Shown in pieces: positions 57,367 to 64,000 of a stretch of DNA of 64,000 bases (position 1 is its first letter; the number at the start of each line of letters is the position of its first letter). The notes below the pieces were generated by a model, which did not search any database, had not been told where the DNA came from, and saw only the letters and a list, made by a program, of their open reading frames with translations. Source of the DNA: IDS-8 sp035304345 (GTDB taxonomy: Bacteria > Pseudomonadota > Gammaproteobacteria > Steroidobacterales > Woeseiaceae); NCBI GenBank assembly GCA_035304345.1, contig DATGQE010000016.1, positions 1-64,000 on the forward strand, given 5' to 3'. The position numbers and the translations under genes were made by a program.

Positions 57367-57372
57367 TAGAAT
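57367..57372 (+). promoter_or_regulatory. Possible -10 element before the DUF4845 gene
   Basis: TAGAAT in the lepB-DUF4845 gap matches five of six consensus bases. It overlaps an upstream in-frame ATG (57371), which favours the later start at 57398. The -35 region is weak. Confidence 0.3.
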
Positions 57373-57397
57373 GCCGCCGGAAAACGGGAGAAAGGCC

Positions 57398-57802
57398 ATG
57401 ATCCGGAAGGGGAAACGGGGCGAGATTCAGAACGCGCGGCAGCGCGCGCAGTCCGGCATGACCACGATCGGCTTTCTGATCCTGGCCGTGTTCATCGGGC
57501 TGTTCGCTTTTGCGTTCATCCGGCTCACGCCGGTCTACCTCAACTACATGAAGATCGCGAGCGTGCTGGAGGGGCTGCAGCAGGAATTCGACGGCCACAA
57601 CGCCTCGCGTGCCGCGCTGCAGACGTCCCTGGTCCGCCGCCTCTCGGTGGAAAGCGTGAGCCAGATAACGGCGAGAGACATCAAGGTGACGGCGAACGGC
57701 GCCGGCTTCCTGGTGGAGGCCGTGTACGACCACACGACGCCGTTCATCGGCAACGTCTCCTTCACGGTGCACTTCGACAAGAAGGTGCAGATCCGGCGCT
57801 GA
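57398..57802 (+). CDS. DUF4845 single-pass membrane protein
   Basis: This 134-residue protein has a short basic N-terminus, one membrane helix (about residues 20-42, MTTIGFLILAVFIGLFAFAF) and a small periplasmic domain. The family is repeatedly found between lepB and rnc and has no known role. The ATG at 57398 has AAAGG just upstream. Its N-terminal GMTTIGFL is superficially like a type IV pilin N-terminus, but the cleavage-site glutamate is missing. Confidence 0.87.
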   Translation: MIRKGKRGEIQNARQRAQSGMTTIGFLILAVFIGLFAFAFIRLTPVYLNYMKIASVLEGLQQEFDGHNASRAALQTSLVRRLSVESVSQITARDIKVTANGAGFLVEAVYDHTTPFIGNVSFTVHFDKKVQIRR

Positions 57803-57842
57803 GGCGGCGGCCGCGGCGGCGGCCGTTGAAGAATCCCCGGCC

Positions 57843-58559
57843 TTGGCCGAAAATTTAGGGCCCGATTTCGCGAGCCTGCCCTTGGAACGCGCCACCGCCT
57901 GGCTGAAGGAAAAGCTGGATTACGAGTTCCGCGACGTCGAGCTCCTGAGGCAGGCGCTCACCCATCGGAGTGCAGCGGGACTCAACAACGAGCGCCTCGA
58001 GTTCCTGGGCGACGCCGTGCTGGACGTCGTCGTGTCCGAGGTCCTGTTCCGGGCGCGTCCCACGGCCAGCGAGGGCGTCCTGAGCCGCATGCGCTCGTCG
58101 CTCGTGAAGGACAGCACGCTCGCCACCGTGGCGACCGCGCTCGGCCTGGGCGAGCACCTCATCCTCGGGCCCGGCGAACGGCGCTCCGGCGGCCAGCAGC
58201 GGTCCTCGATCCTCGCCGACGCGCTGGAAGCGATCTTCGGGGCGGTGTACCTCGATGCGGGCTTCGACGAAGCGCGGCGCGTCGTGTACCGGGCCTACGG
58301 TGAGCGGCTCGAGGAGCTGCCGGAATCCGCCGCCCACCGCGACCCGAAAAGCCGGCTGCAGGAGCTATTGCAGGCGAGGCAGATCGAGCTGCCGTCGTAC
58401 CACGTCGAATCGGTGACCGGGAAGGCGCATCGCCAGTCCTTCGAAGTGAGCTGCCGCATCCCGTCTTTGGACACGATGACGCTCGGCCGGGGCCGCACGC
58501 GGCGGCAGGCGGAGCAGGAGGCGGCGACGAAGATGCTCGCGCTCGTGGAGGATGGCTAG
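57843..58559 (+). CDS. rnc: Ribonuclease III
   Basis: RNase III cuts double-stranded RNA in rRNA and mRNA processing. The 238-residue product (E. coli 226) has the signature NERLEFLGDAVL near residues 48-60 (E53, D57), DALEAIFGAVYLD near 126-138 with catalytic D and E, and a C-terminal dsRNA-binding domain (about 164-236). The start is taken as TTG at 57843; a TTG at 57882 is an alternative and no binding site is clear. It overlaps era by 8 nt. Confidence 0.95.
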   Translation: MAENLGPDFASLPLERATAWLKEKLDYEFRDVELLRQALTHRSAAGLNNERLEFLGDAVLDVVVSEVLFRARPTASEGVLSRMRSSLVKDSTLATVATALGLGEHLILGPGERRSGGQQRSSILADALEAIFGAVYLDAGFDEARRVVYRAYGERLEELPESAAHRDPKSRLQELLQARQIELPSYHVESVTGKAHRQSFEVSCRIPSLDTMTLGRGRTRRQAEQEAATKMLALVEDG

Positions 58560-59472
58560 CGGGGCGTCGATGGCGGGCGAGGCAGGCGCATTCCGCGCCG
58601 GCTTCGTGGCGGTCGTAGGCCGCCCGAACGTCGGCAAGTCGACGCTGATCAACGCGCTGGTCGGCACGAAGGTCAGCATCGTGACGCCGCGCCCGCAGAC
58701 GACGCGGCACCGCATCCTCGGTATCCGCAACGAGCCGGACGCGCAGATGGTGTTCGTGGACACGCCCGGGATGCACAGCCGCGCCCGCAAGGCGATGAAC
58801 CGCCTGATGAACCGGGCGGCGGACGCGGCGATCGCCGATGCCGAGCTGCTCCTGTTCGTGTCCGAGGCCAACCGCTGGACCGCCGAGGACGAGCGCGCGC
58901 TGGAGCGGATCAGGGCCGCCGCGCGGTGCCCCGTGATCGCGGTGCTGAACAAGATCGACAAGGTGCATCCGCGCGAGGCGCTCCTCGCCACCATCGCGGA
59001 GCGCGCCGCGCAGTTCGAGTACGCCGAGATCGTGCCGGTGTCGGCGCGGCGCGGCGACAACCTCGCACGGCTGGTCGAGGTCGTGCGCCGCTACCTGCCG
59101 GAATCGCCGCCGCTCTTCCCGGCCACGGCCGTGAGCGACCGCAGCGAGAGTTTCCGTGCCGCCGAGATCATCCGCGAGAAGCTGACGCTGGCCCTGCACC
59201 AGGAGGTGCCGTACGGCCTGACCGTCGAGATCGAACGCTACGAGCGCGACGAGAACCGGCTCACCATCGGCGCGCTGATCTGGGTGGAGCGCGAGAGCCA
59301 GAAGGGCATCGTCGTCGGGAAGGGCGGCGAGCTGCTCAAGCGGGCGGGACGCGCCGCCAGGCTCGAGCTCAAGGCGCTCTACGGGATCCCCGTCCACCTC
59401 GACCTCTGGGTCAAGGTCAGGGAGAACTGGGCGGACAGCGAGGAGCAGCTCTTGAAGCTCGGCTACGAGTAG
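58552..59472 (+). CDS. era: Ribosome-assembly GTPase Era
   Basis: Era binds the 3' end of 16S rRNA and checks 30S maturation. The 306-residue product has G1 GRPNVGKST near residues 23-31, G3 DTPGMH near 70, G4 NKID near 128, and a C-terminal KH domain with GALIWVERESQKGIVVGKGG near residues 241-260. The ATG at 58552 overlaps the rnc end by 8 nt, which couples their translation as in E. coli. Confidence 0.97.
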   Translation: MASGASMAGEAGAFRAGFVAVVGRPNVGKSTLINALVGTKVSIVTPRPQTTRHRILGIRNEPDAQMVFVDTPGMHSRARKAMNRLMNRAADAAIADAELLLFVSEANRWTAEDERALERIRAAARCPVIAVLNKIDKVHPREALLATIAERAAQFEYAEIVPVSARRGDNLARLVEVVRRYLPESPPLFPATAVSDRSESFRAAEIIREKLTLALHQEVPYGLTVEIERYERDENRLTIGALIWVERESQKGIVVGKGGELLKRAGRAARLELKALYGIPVHLDLWVKVRENWADSEEQLLKLGYE

Positions 59473-59478
59473 GCCGCG

Positions 59479-60225
59479 ATGCGCGTGCAGGACCAACCCG
59501 CGTGGCTGCTGCACCACCGGCCGTTCCAGGACGCGAGCCGGATCCTCGACGTCCTGAGCCGCGACCACGGGCGCCTGTCGCTCGTCGCGCGCGGCAGCCG
59601 CTCGGGCCGGTCGCGGCTGAAGGGCGTGCTGCGGCCCTTCCTGCCGCTGTCGCTGTCGTGGGTCGCGCGTTCCGAGCTCGGGACCCTGACCGGCGCCGAG
59701 GTGCGCGGGACGCCGCTCGAGCTCACCGGCGAGGCGCTCATGGGCGGCTGGTATCTGAATGAGCTCGTGATGCACCTGCTGCACCGCCACGACCCGCAAC
59801 CGGAGCTGTTCGACGCCTATTCGGCGGCCGTCACGGGCCTGCGCGACGGCCGCGCCGTCGCCGCGCGGCTGCGCCATTTCGAGCTCGACCTCCTGAGGCT
59901 GTGCGGATTCGCCGTCGATCTCGAGCGCGATGCGGCCGGGGGCGAGCCCCTCGACCCGGGCTCGACCTACGAGTACCGGCTCGAGCAGGGCCCGGTGCCC
60001 GTCGCCCGGCGCGAGGGCCGGCTCGTGTTCACCGGCGCGGAGCTCCTCGGCATTCACGCGCGGAATTTCGCCGAGCCGGCGGTGCTGCGGGCGGCCGGCC
60101 GGCTCCTGCGCGAGGTGCTCACCTTCCACCTGGGGGGCAGGGAGCTCAAGAGCCGCCGCGTGCTGCGGGACATGCGCCGCGCCGTCGCCGTGCCTGCGGA
60201 TTCGCGGCCGGACGAGGCAGGCTGA
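59479..60225 (+). CDS. recO: DNA repair protein RecO
   Basis: RecO works with RecR to load RecA onto SSB-coated DNA in the RecF pathway. The 248-residue product (E. coli 242) has an N-terminal OB fold (AWLLHHRPFQDASRILDVLS near 8-27, then LVARGSRSGRSRLKG near 36-50) and a helical C-terminal domain with LRHFELDLLRLCGF near residue 130. It follows era by 6 nt. Confidence 0.94.
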   Translation: MRVQDQPAWLLHHRPFQDASRILDVLSRDHGRLSLVARGSRSGRSRLKGVLRPFLPLSLSWVARSELGTLTGAEVRGTPLELTGEALMGGWYLNELVMHLLHRHDPQPELFDAYSAAVTGLRDGRAVAARLRHFELDLLRLCGFAVDLERDAAGGEPLDPGSTYEYRLEQGPVPVARREGRLVFTGAELLGIHARNFAEPAVLRAAGRLLREVLTFHLGGRELKSRRVLRDMRRAVAVPADSRPDEAG

Positions 60226-60269
60226 CGCCGTGCCGGGGCATGGGCTCCGCAAGCGGGTCCGGGTTCGTG

Positions 60270-60275
60270 GATAAT
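60270..60275 (+). promoter_or_regulatory. Possible -10 element for pdxJ
   Basis: GATAAT (five of six consensus bases) lies 30 nt upstream of pdxJ in the 79-nt recO-pdxJ gap. No clear -35 was found. Confidence 0.35.
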
Positions 60276-60304
60276 GCTCGCCTGGCAAGGAGCGGTGGAG
60301 GGCA

Positions 60305-61051
60305 ATGACGAACCAGCATGCGACGGGGCTCCGACTGGGGGTGAACGTCGATCACGTGGCAACCCTGCGCCAGGCGCGCGGCACCGACTATCCCGACCCG
60401 GTCGCCGCGGCGCTGCTCGCGGAGCGGGCGGGCGCGGACAGCATCACCGTCCACCTGCGGGAGGACCGGCGCCACATCCAGGACCGGGATCTGTTCGAGC
60501 TCGGCCGGGTCGCGACCACGCGCATCAACCTGGAGATGGCCGTCACGACGGAAATGCTCGACCTCGCCACGCGCGTGAAGCCTGCGGACGTCTGCCTGGT
60601 GCCGGAACGGCGCGAGGAGCTCACCACGGAGGGCGGGCTCGACGTCGCCGGGGCACGCGACAGGATCGCGGAGGCCTGCCGGCGCCTGGCCGCAGCCGGC
60701 ATCCGGGTGTCGCTGTTCGTCGATCCCGAGCCGCACCAGCTCGAAGCCGCCGTCGAGGCCGGCGCGCCCGTCGTGGAAATCCACACCGGCGCGTACGCGG
60801 ACGCCGACGAGACGTCGCGCGCGGCGGAGCTCGAGCGCGTGGTGGCGGCGGCGGCGCGGGCCCGCGCGCTCGGGCTCCAGGTGCACGCGGGCCACGGCCT
60901 CAATTACGACAACGTGCAGCCGGTCGCCGCCATTCCCGAGATCGTGGAGCTCAACATCGGCCACGCGATCGTCTCGCGCGCGGTGTTCGACGGCATCGCC
61001 GAGGCGGTGCGGGAGATGAAGCGCCTGATGCTGGAAGCGAGGCGGACGTGA
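60305..61051 (+). CDS. pdxJ: Pyridoxine 5'-phosphate synthase
   Basis: PdxJ condenses deoxyxylulose 5-phosphate with aminoacetone phosphate to pyridoxine phosphate. The 248-residue TIM-barrel protein has LGVNVDHVATLRQARGTDYP near residues 11-30, TVHLREDRRHIQDRD near 48-62, and HAGHGLNYDNV near 198. Its need for deoxyxylulose 5-phosphate implies that dxs is present even if the downstream MEP genes are not. The ATG at 60305 follows GGAGGG. Its stop overlaps acpS (GTGA). Confidence 0.97.
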   Translation: MTNQHATGLRLGVNVDHVATLRQARGTDYPDPVAAALLAERAGADSITVHLREDRRHIQDRDLFELGRVATTRINLEMAVTTEMLDLATRVKPADVCLVPERREELTTEGGLDVAGARDRIAEACRRLAAAGIRVSLFVDPEPHQLEAAVEAGAPVVEIHTGAYADADETSRAAELERVVAAAARARALGLQVHAGHGLNYDNVQPVAAIPEIVELNIGHAIVSRAVFDGIAEAVREMKRLMLEARRT

Positions 61052-61452
61052 TCTTCGGCATCGGCACGGACATCGTGCAGGTGGCGCGCATCGAGGAGAC
61101 GTTCAAGCGGTTCGGCGAGCGTTTCGTCGAGCGCCTGCTGATGCCGGAGGAGCGCGTCCTGTACGAGCGAACGCAGCAGCCCGTGCGCTTCCTCGCGATG
61201 CGCTTCGCGGCCAAGGAGGCGGCGGTCAAGGCCATGGGGACCGGCTTTCGCCACGGCATGTGGATCCGTGACGTGGGGGTGTTGAACAACGACTGGGGGC
61301 GCCCGTACCTCATCTTCTCCGAGCGCGGCGAGAGCACCTGCCGGCGGCTGGGCGTTGGCGAGGGGCACGTCAGCCTTACCGACGACGGCGGTTTCGTGGT
61401 GGCGTTCGCGGTCCTGATGCAGGCTTCGGCCACCGCTCCCGCCGGCTCCTGA
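61048..61452 (+). CDS. acpS: Holo-[acyl-carrier-protein] synthase
   Basis: AcpS moves 4'-phosphopantetheine from CoA to the serine of acyl carrier protein. The 134-residue product has GIGTDIVQVARIE near residues 4-16 with metal-ligand D8, and FAAKEAAVKAMGTGF near 54-68 with the catalytic glutamate. GTG start at 61048 overlaps the pdxJ stop; the pdxJ-acpS pair is conserved in the class. Confidence 0.96.
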   Translation: MIFGIGTDIVQVARIEETFKRFGERFVERLLMPEERVLYERTQQPVRFLAMRFAAKEAAVKAMGTGFRHGMWIRDVGVLNNDWGRPYLIFSERGESTCRRLGVGEGHVSLTDDGGFVVAFAVLMQASATAPAGS

Positions 61453-61461
61453 TTCCTGCCG

Positions 61462-62244
61462 ATGATCTGTTTCGCTTTCGACATCGAAACCGTTCCCGAC
61501 GTCGAGACCGGGCGTGTCCTGTGGGGCCTCGAGGGCCTGCCGGACGCCGACGTCGCGCGCGCCATGACGTTCCTGCGCCAGCAGGCTACGGGCAGCGAGT
61601 TCCTGCCGCTGCACCTGCATCGCGTGGTCGCCATCTCCGTGGCCCTGCGCACCGACGACAGCTTCCGGGTGTGGAGCCTCGGCGACCCGGAGGCGGGTGA
61701 GGCCGAGATCATCCAGCGCTTCTTCGACGGCATCGAGCGCTACGCGCCCGCGCTCGTCTCCTGGAACGGCTCGGGCTTCGACCTGCCGGTGCTGCACTAC
61801 CGGGCGCTCAAGCACAAGGTCCGCGCGCCGCGTTACTGGGAGACCGGGGACGGCGACCGCGACTGGCGCTACAACAACTACCTCGGCCGTTACCACTGGC
61901 GTCACCTCGACCTGATGGACGTGCTCTCCGGGTTCCAGTCCCGCGGCCGCGCCGGGCTGGACCAGGTGGCCGTGCTGCTCGGGTTCCCCGGCAAGCTCGG
62001 CATGAGCGGCGACGCGGTGTGGGACCGCTGGCTCGCGGGCGACATCGAGCACATACGCCACTACTGCGAGACCGACGTCCTCAACACCTGGCTCGTGTAC
62101 CTGCGCTTCGAATACATGCGCGGACGGCTCGACGACGACGGTCTCGCGCGCGAGCTCGAGGTCGTGCGCTCGGCGCTGGCCTTGAGCGGCAAGCCGCACC
62201 TCGAGCGCTTTCTCGAGGCGTGGCAGGGGAGTCCGGGCGGGTGA
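61462..62244 (+). CDS. Predicted 3'-5' exonuclease, PolB-like (DnaQ fold)
   Basis: This 260-residue protein has DEDD-type exonuclease motifs: FDIETVPD with D7 and E9, WNGSGFDLPVL near residue 99, and HYCETDVLNTWLVYLR near residue 198. It belongs to the stand-alone PolB-like exonuclease family. The substrate is unknown, though DNA or RNA 3'-end trimming is likely. It overlaps rlmD by GTGA, a pairing found in related genomes. Confidence 0.9.
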   Translation: MICFAFDIETVPDVETGRVLWGLEGLPDADVARAMTFLRQQATGSEFLPLHLHRVVAISVALRTDDSFRVWSLGDPEAGEAEIIQRFFDGIERYAPALVSWNGSGFDLPVLHYRALKHKVRAPRYWETGDGDRDWRYNNYLGRYHWRHLDLMDVLSGFQSRGRAGLDQVAVLLGFPGKLGMSGDAVWDRWLAGDIEHIRHYCETDVLNTWLVYLRFEYMRGRLDDDGLARELEVVRSALALSGKPHLERFLEAWQGSPGG

Positions 62245-63554
62245 AGCGCAGCGAGCCCGAAACCGTCACGGTCGGCGCGATGAGCCAGGACGGGCGGGGG
62301 ATCGCGGCGATCGGCGGCAAGAAGGTCTTCGTCCCCGGCGCACTGCGCGGCGAGACGGTGCGCATCCTGCGCCGCCGGCGGCACCGCCATTTCGACGAGG
62401 CGGAGCTGCTCGACGTGCTCGAACCGTCGCCGCAACGCGTGGTGCCGCGCTGCGCCGTGTACGGCGTCTGCGGCGGCTGCTCGCTGCAGCACCTGCCGGT
62501 CGCGGACCAGCGGGCGCTCAAGCAGGACGCGCTCGCCGATACCCTCGCGCGCATCGGGGGCGTCGCCCCGCGGCGCTGGCTGCCGCCCGTGTACGACGAG
62601 GCCGGTGAATGGCACTACCGCCGGCGCGCCCGGCTGGCCGTCAAGGACGTGCCGGGCAAGGGCCGCGTGCTGGTGGGCTTTCGCGAGCGGCACACCCCCT
62701 ACGTCACGGAGATGCTCCGCTGCGAGGTGCTGGCCGCGCCGCTCGACGCCCTGCCGGGGCCGCTCTCGGAGCTGGTCGGGCGGCTCTCCATCCGCCGGCG
62801 CGTGCCGCAGATAGAGGCCGCCGTGGCGGACAACGGCACCGAGCTCGTGTTCCGCGTGCTCGACCCGCCGAGCCCCGCCGACGAGGCGGAGCTCATCGAT
62901 TTCGCCCGGGCGCACGGCGTGCGGATCGCCCTGCAGCCCGGCGGCCCCGATTCCGTCCGGCCGCTGTACCCGCTGGCAGCGGAGCCCCTTTATTATGAGT
63001 TGCCGCAATGGGACCTGCGCCTGCGCTTCGGCGCCACCGATTTCGTGCAGGTGAACGGGCCGGTCAACGCGCGCATGGTGGCCGCTGCGCTCGAGCTGCT
63101 CGACCCGGGGCCCGGCGACCGCGTGCTCGATCTCTACTGCGGCATCGGCAACTTCTCGCTGCCGCTCGCCCGACGCTCGCGGAGCGTGCTCGGCATCGAG
63201 GGGGAGGCGCGCATGGTGGCCCGGGCCCGCGAGAACGCCGCCGCGCACGGCCTCGACCACGCCGAGTTCAAGGTGGCGGACCTCGCAGCCGTGGACGGGC
63301 GCGAGCCCTGGCTCGCCCGGGGCTTCGAGCGCGTGCTCCTGGACCCCGCGCGCAGCGGGGCCGCGGCGGTCGTGCCGCACCTCGCGCGGACCGGGGCGAC
63401 GCGCATCGTGTACGTGTCCTGCCACCCGGCGACGCTGGCGCGCGACGCCCGCGTGCTCACGGGCGGCGGCTACGCGCTGGAGGCGGCGGGCATCGTCGAC
63501 ATGTTCCCCCACACCGCGCACGTGGAGGCCATCGCACTTTTCGTCAAAGTGTAG
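62241..63554 (+). CDS. rlmD: 23S rRNA (uracil-5-)-methyltransferase RlmD
   Basis: RlmD methylates U1939 of 23S rRNA. The 437-residue product (E. coli 433) has an N-terminal TRAM domain (about 1-62), four cysteines for a [4Fe-4S] cluster (C71, C77, C80 and C161), a SAM site VLDLYCGIGNFSLPLA near residues 295-310, and the catalytic cysteine in VYVSCHPATLARD near residue 393. GTG start at 62241 overlaps the exonuclease stop. RlmC or TrmA are less likely because both the TRAM domain and the cluster are present. Confidence 0.94.
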   Translation: MKRSEPETVTVGAMSQDGRGIAAIGGKKVFVPGALRGETVRILRRRRHRHFDEAELLDVLEPSPQRVVPRCAVYGVCGGCSLQHLPVADQRALKQDALADTLARIGGVAPRRWLPPVYDEAGEWHYRRRARLAVKDVPGKGRVLVGFRERHTPYVTEMLRCEVLAAPLDALPGPLSELVGRLSIRRRVPQIEAAVADNGTELVFRVLDPPSPADEAELIDFARAHGVRIALQPGGPDSVRPLYPLAAEPLYYELPQWDLRLRFGATDFVQVNGPVNARMVAAALELLDPGPGDRVLDLYCGIGNFSLPLARRSRSVLGIEGEARMVARARENAAAHGLDHAEFKVADLAAVDGREPWLARGFERVLLDPARSGAAAVVPHLARTGATRIVYVSCHPATLARDARVLTGGGYALEAAGIVDMFPHTAHVEAIALFVKV

Positions 63555-63601
63555 TATTCGTGGCAAGTTAGCGCATATTGTTGAGAAAAGGGTTCGCAGC
63601 C

Positions 63602-64000
63602 ATGGCACTGGGGCCGGTCATGCTGGACATCGAGGGGCTGGAGCTCACGCCGGCGGATCGCGCCCTGCTCGCGGAGCCGGCGGTCGGCGGGGTCATCCTG
63701 TTCAGCCGCAACTATGCCTCGCCGACGCAGCTCGCCGACCTGGTCGGCGCGATCCGGGCGGTGCGCAGCCCGCCGCTGCTCGTGGCCGTGGATCACGAGG
63801 GCGGCCGGGTGCAGCGCTTCCGCGACGGGTTCAGCCGCATCCCGCCCATGCGGCGCTTGGGCCAGCAGTACGACGCCGACCGCGAGCGGGGCCTCGCGCT
63901 CGCCAGGACGGCCGGCTGGCTCATCGCCTCCGAGCTCCGCGCGAGCGGCATCGACCTCGCCTTCGCGCCCTGCGTCGACCTCGATTACGGGGTGAGCGAG
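63602..64000 (+). CDS. nagZ: Beta-N-acetylhexosaminidase NagZ (cut by window end)
   Basis: NagZ is a cytoplasmic GH3 enzyme that removes GlcNAc from anhydro-muropeptides in cell-wall recycling. The visible 133 residues carry the family N-terminus (MLDIEGLELTPADRALL), GVILFSRNY near residues 30-38, and VAVDHEGGRVQRFRDGF near 61-77. SELRASGIDLAFAPCVDLDY follows near 110-129. The catalytic KHFPGHG region lies beyond the window. The ATG at 63602 is preceded by AAAAGGG. It starts 47 nt after rlmD. Confidence 0.95.
   Translation, partial: MALGPVMLDIEGLELTPADRALLAEPAVGGVILFSRNYASPTQLADLVGAIRAVRSPPLLVAVDHEGGRVQRFRDGFSRIPPMRRLGQQYDADRERGLALARTAGWLIASELRASGIDLAFAPCVDLDYGVSE

Noticed and set aside
57398..57802. 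DUF4845 protein as a type IV pilin-like protein
   Set aside because: GMTTIGFL resembles a prepilin site, but the glutamate at mature position 5 is missing and the synteny (lepB-DUF4845-rnc) explains the gene.

Overview
The window reads as chromosomal core DNA of a high-GC gammaproteobacterium. The evidence is a run of gene blocks whose order is characteristic of that class: dapE/arsC-like/dapD/glnD/map facing rpsB-tsf-pyrH-frr-uppS-cdsA-rseP-bamA-skp-lpxD-fabZ-lpxA-lpxB-dnaE-accA, then tilS-pyrG-kdsA-eno-ftsB, surE-pcm-yqaA-nlpD-rpoS, prfB...lysS, sdhCDABE-ygfX, rpoE-rseABC, and lepA-lepB-DUF4845-rnc-era-recO-pdxJ-acpS. An RpfE-type gene just before prfB recalls Xanthomonadales-like genomes. 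I could not compute GC or place the organism more finely. No phage, integrase, CRISPR array, rRNA or tRNA was seen.

Layout. 1-318: intergenic DNA dominated by a long two-armed palindrome (13-151). 319-6138 (minus): lysine/diaminopimelate synthesis, nitrogen sensing (glnD) and methionine aminopeptidase. 6257-24410 (plus): translation factors, undecaprenyl and CDP-diacylglycerol synthesis, outer-membrane assembly (rseP, bamA, skp), lipid A synthesis, replicase and acetyl-CoA carboxylase alpha. 24440-27740 (minus): a tightly overlapping three-gene accessory cassette (DUF2269 membrane protein, SDR-DoxX fusion, FAD oxidase-Rieske fusion). 27840-33468 (plus): tilS, pyrG, kdsA, eno, ftsB. 33506-34069 (minus): an Smr protein. 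34181-38152 (plus): surE to rpoS. 38169-39567: two poorly characterised genes. 39628-40726: prfB with its programmed +1 frameshift. 40924-44752: a four-gene sugar-nucleotide/glycosyltransferase cassette with its own promoter, placed between prfB and lysS. 46335-47195 (minus): ygfZ. 47437-51462: succinate dehydrogenase and its flavinylation factor. 51657-54619: the envelope-stress sigma factor with its regulators. 54765-63554: lepA to rlmD. 63602-64000: nagZ, cut by the window end.

Most genes are housekeeping, so the most informative signals are departures from the usual order. The slots where gammaproteobacteria keep dxr and ispD-ispF are all empty although uppS is present. This suggests either relocation of the MEP genes or a mevalonate route. 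rnhB, truD, recJ and degP/mucD are likewise absent from their common neighbourhoods. Other points are a ribosomal protein S2 with a tail of roughly 90 residues (basic, then acidic), the sugar cassette splitting prfB from lysS, the oxidoreductase cassette splitting accA from tilS, a strong preference for GTGA stop-start overlaps, and many GTG/TTG starts.
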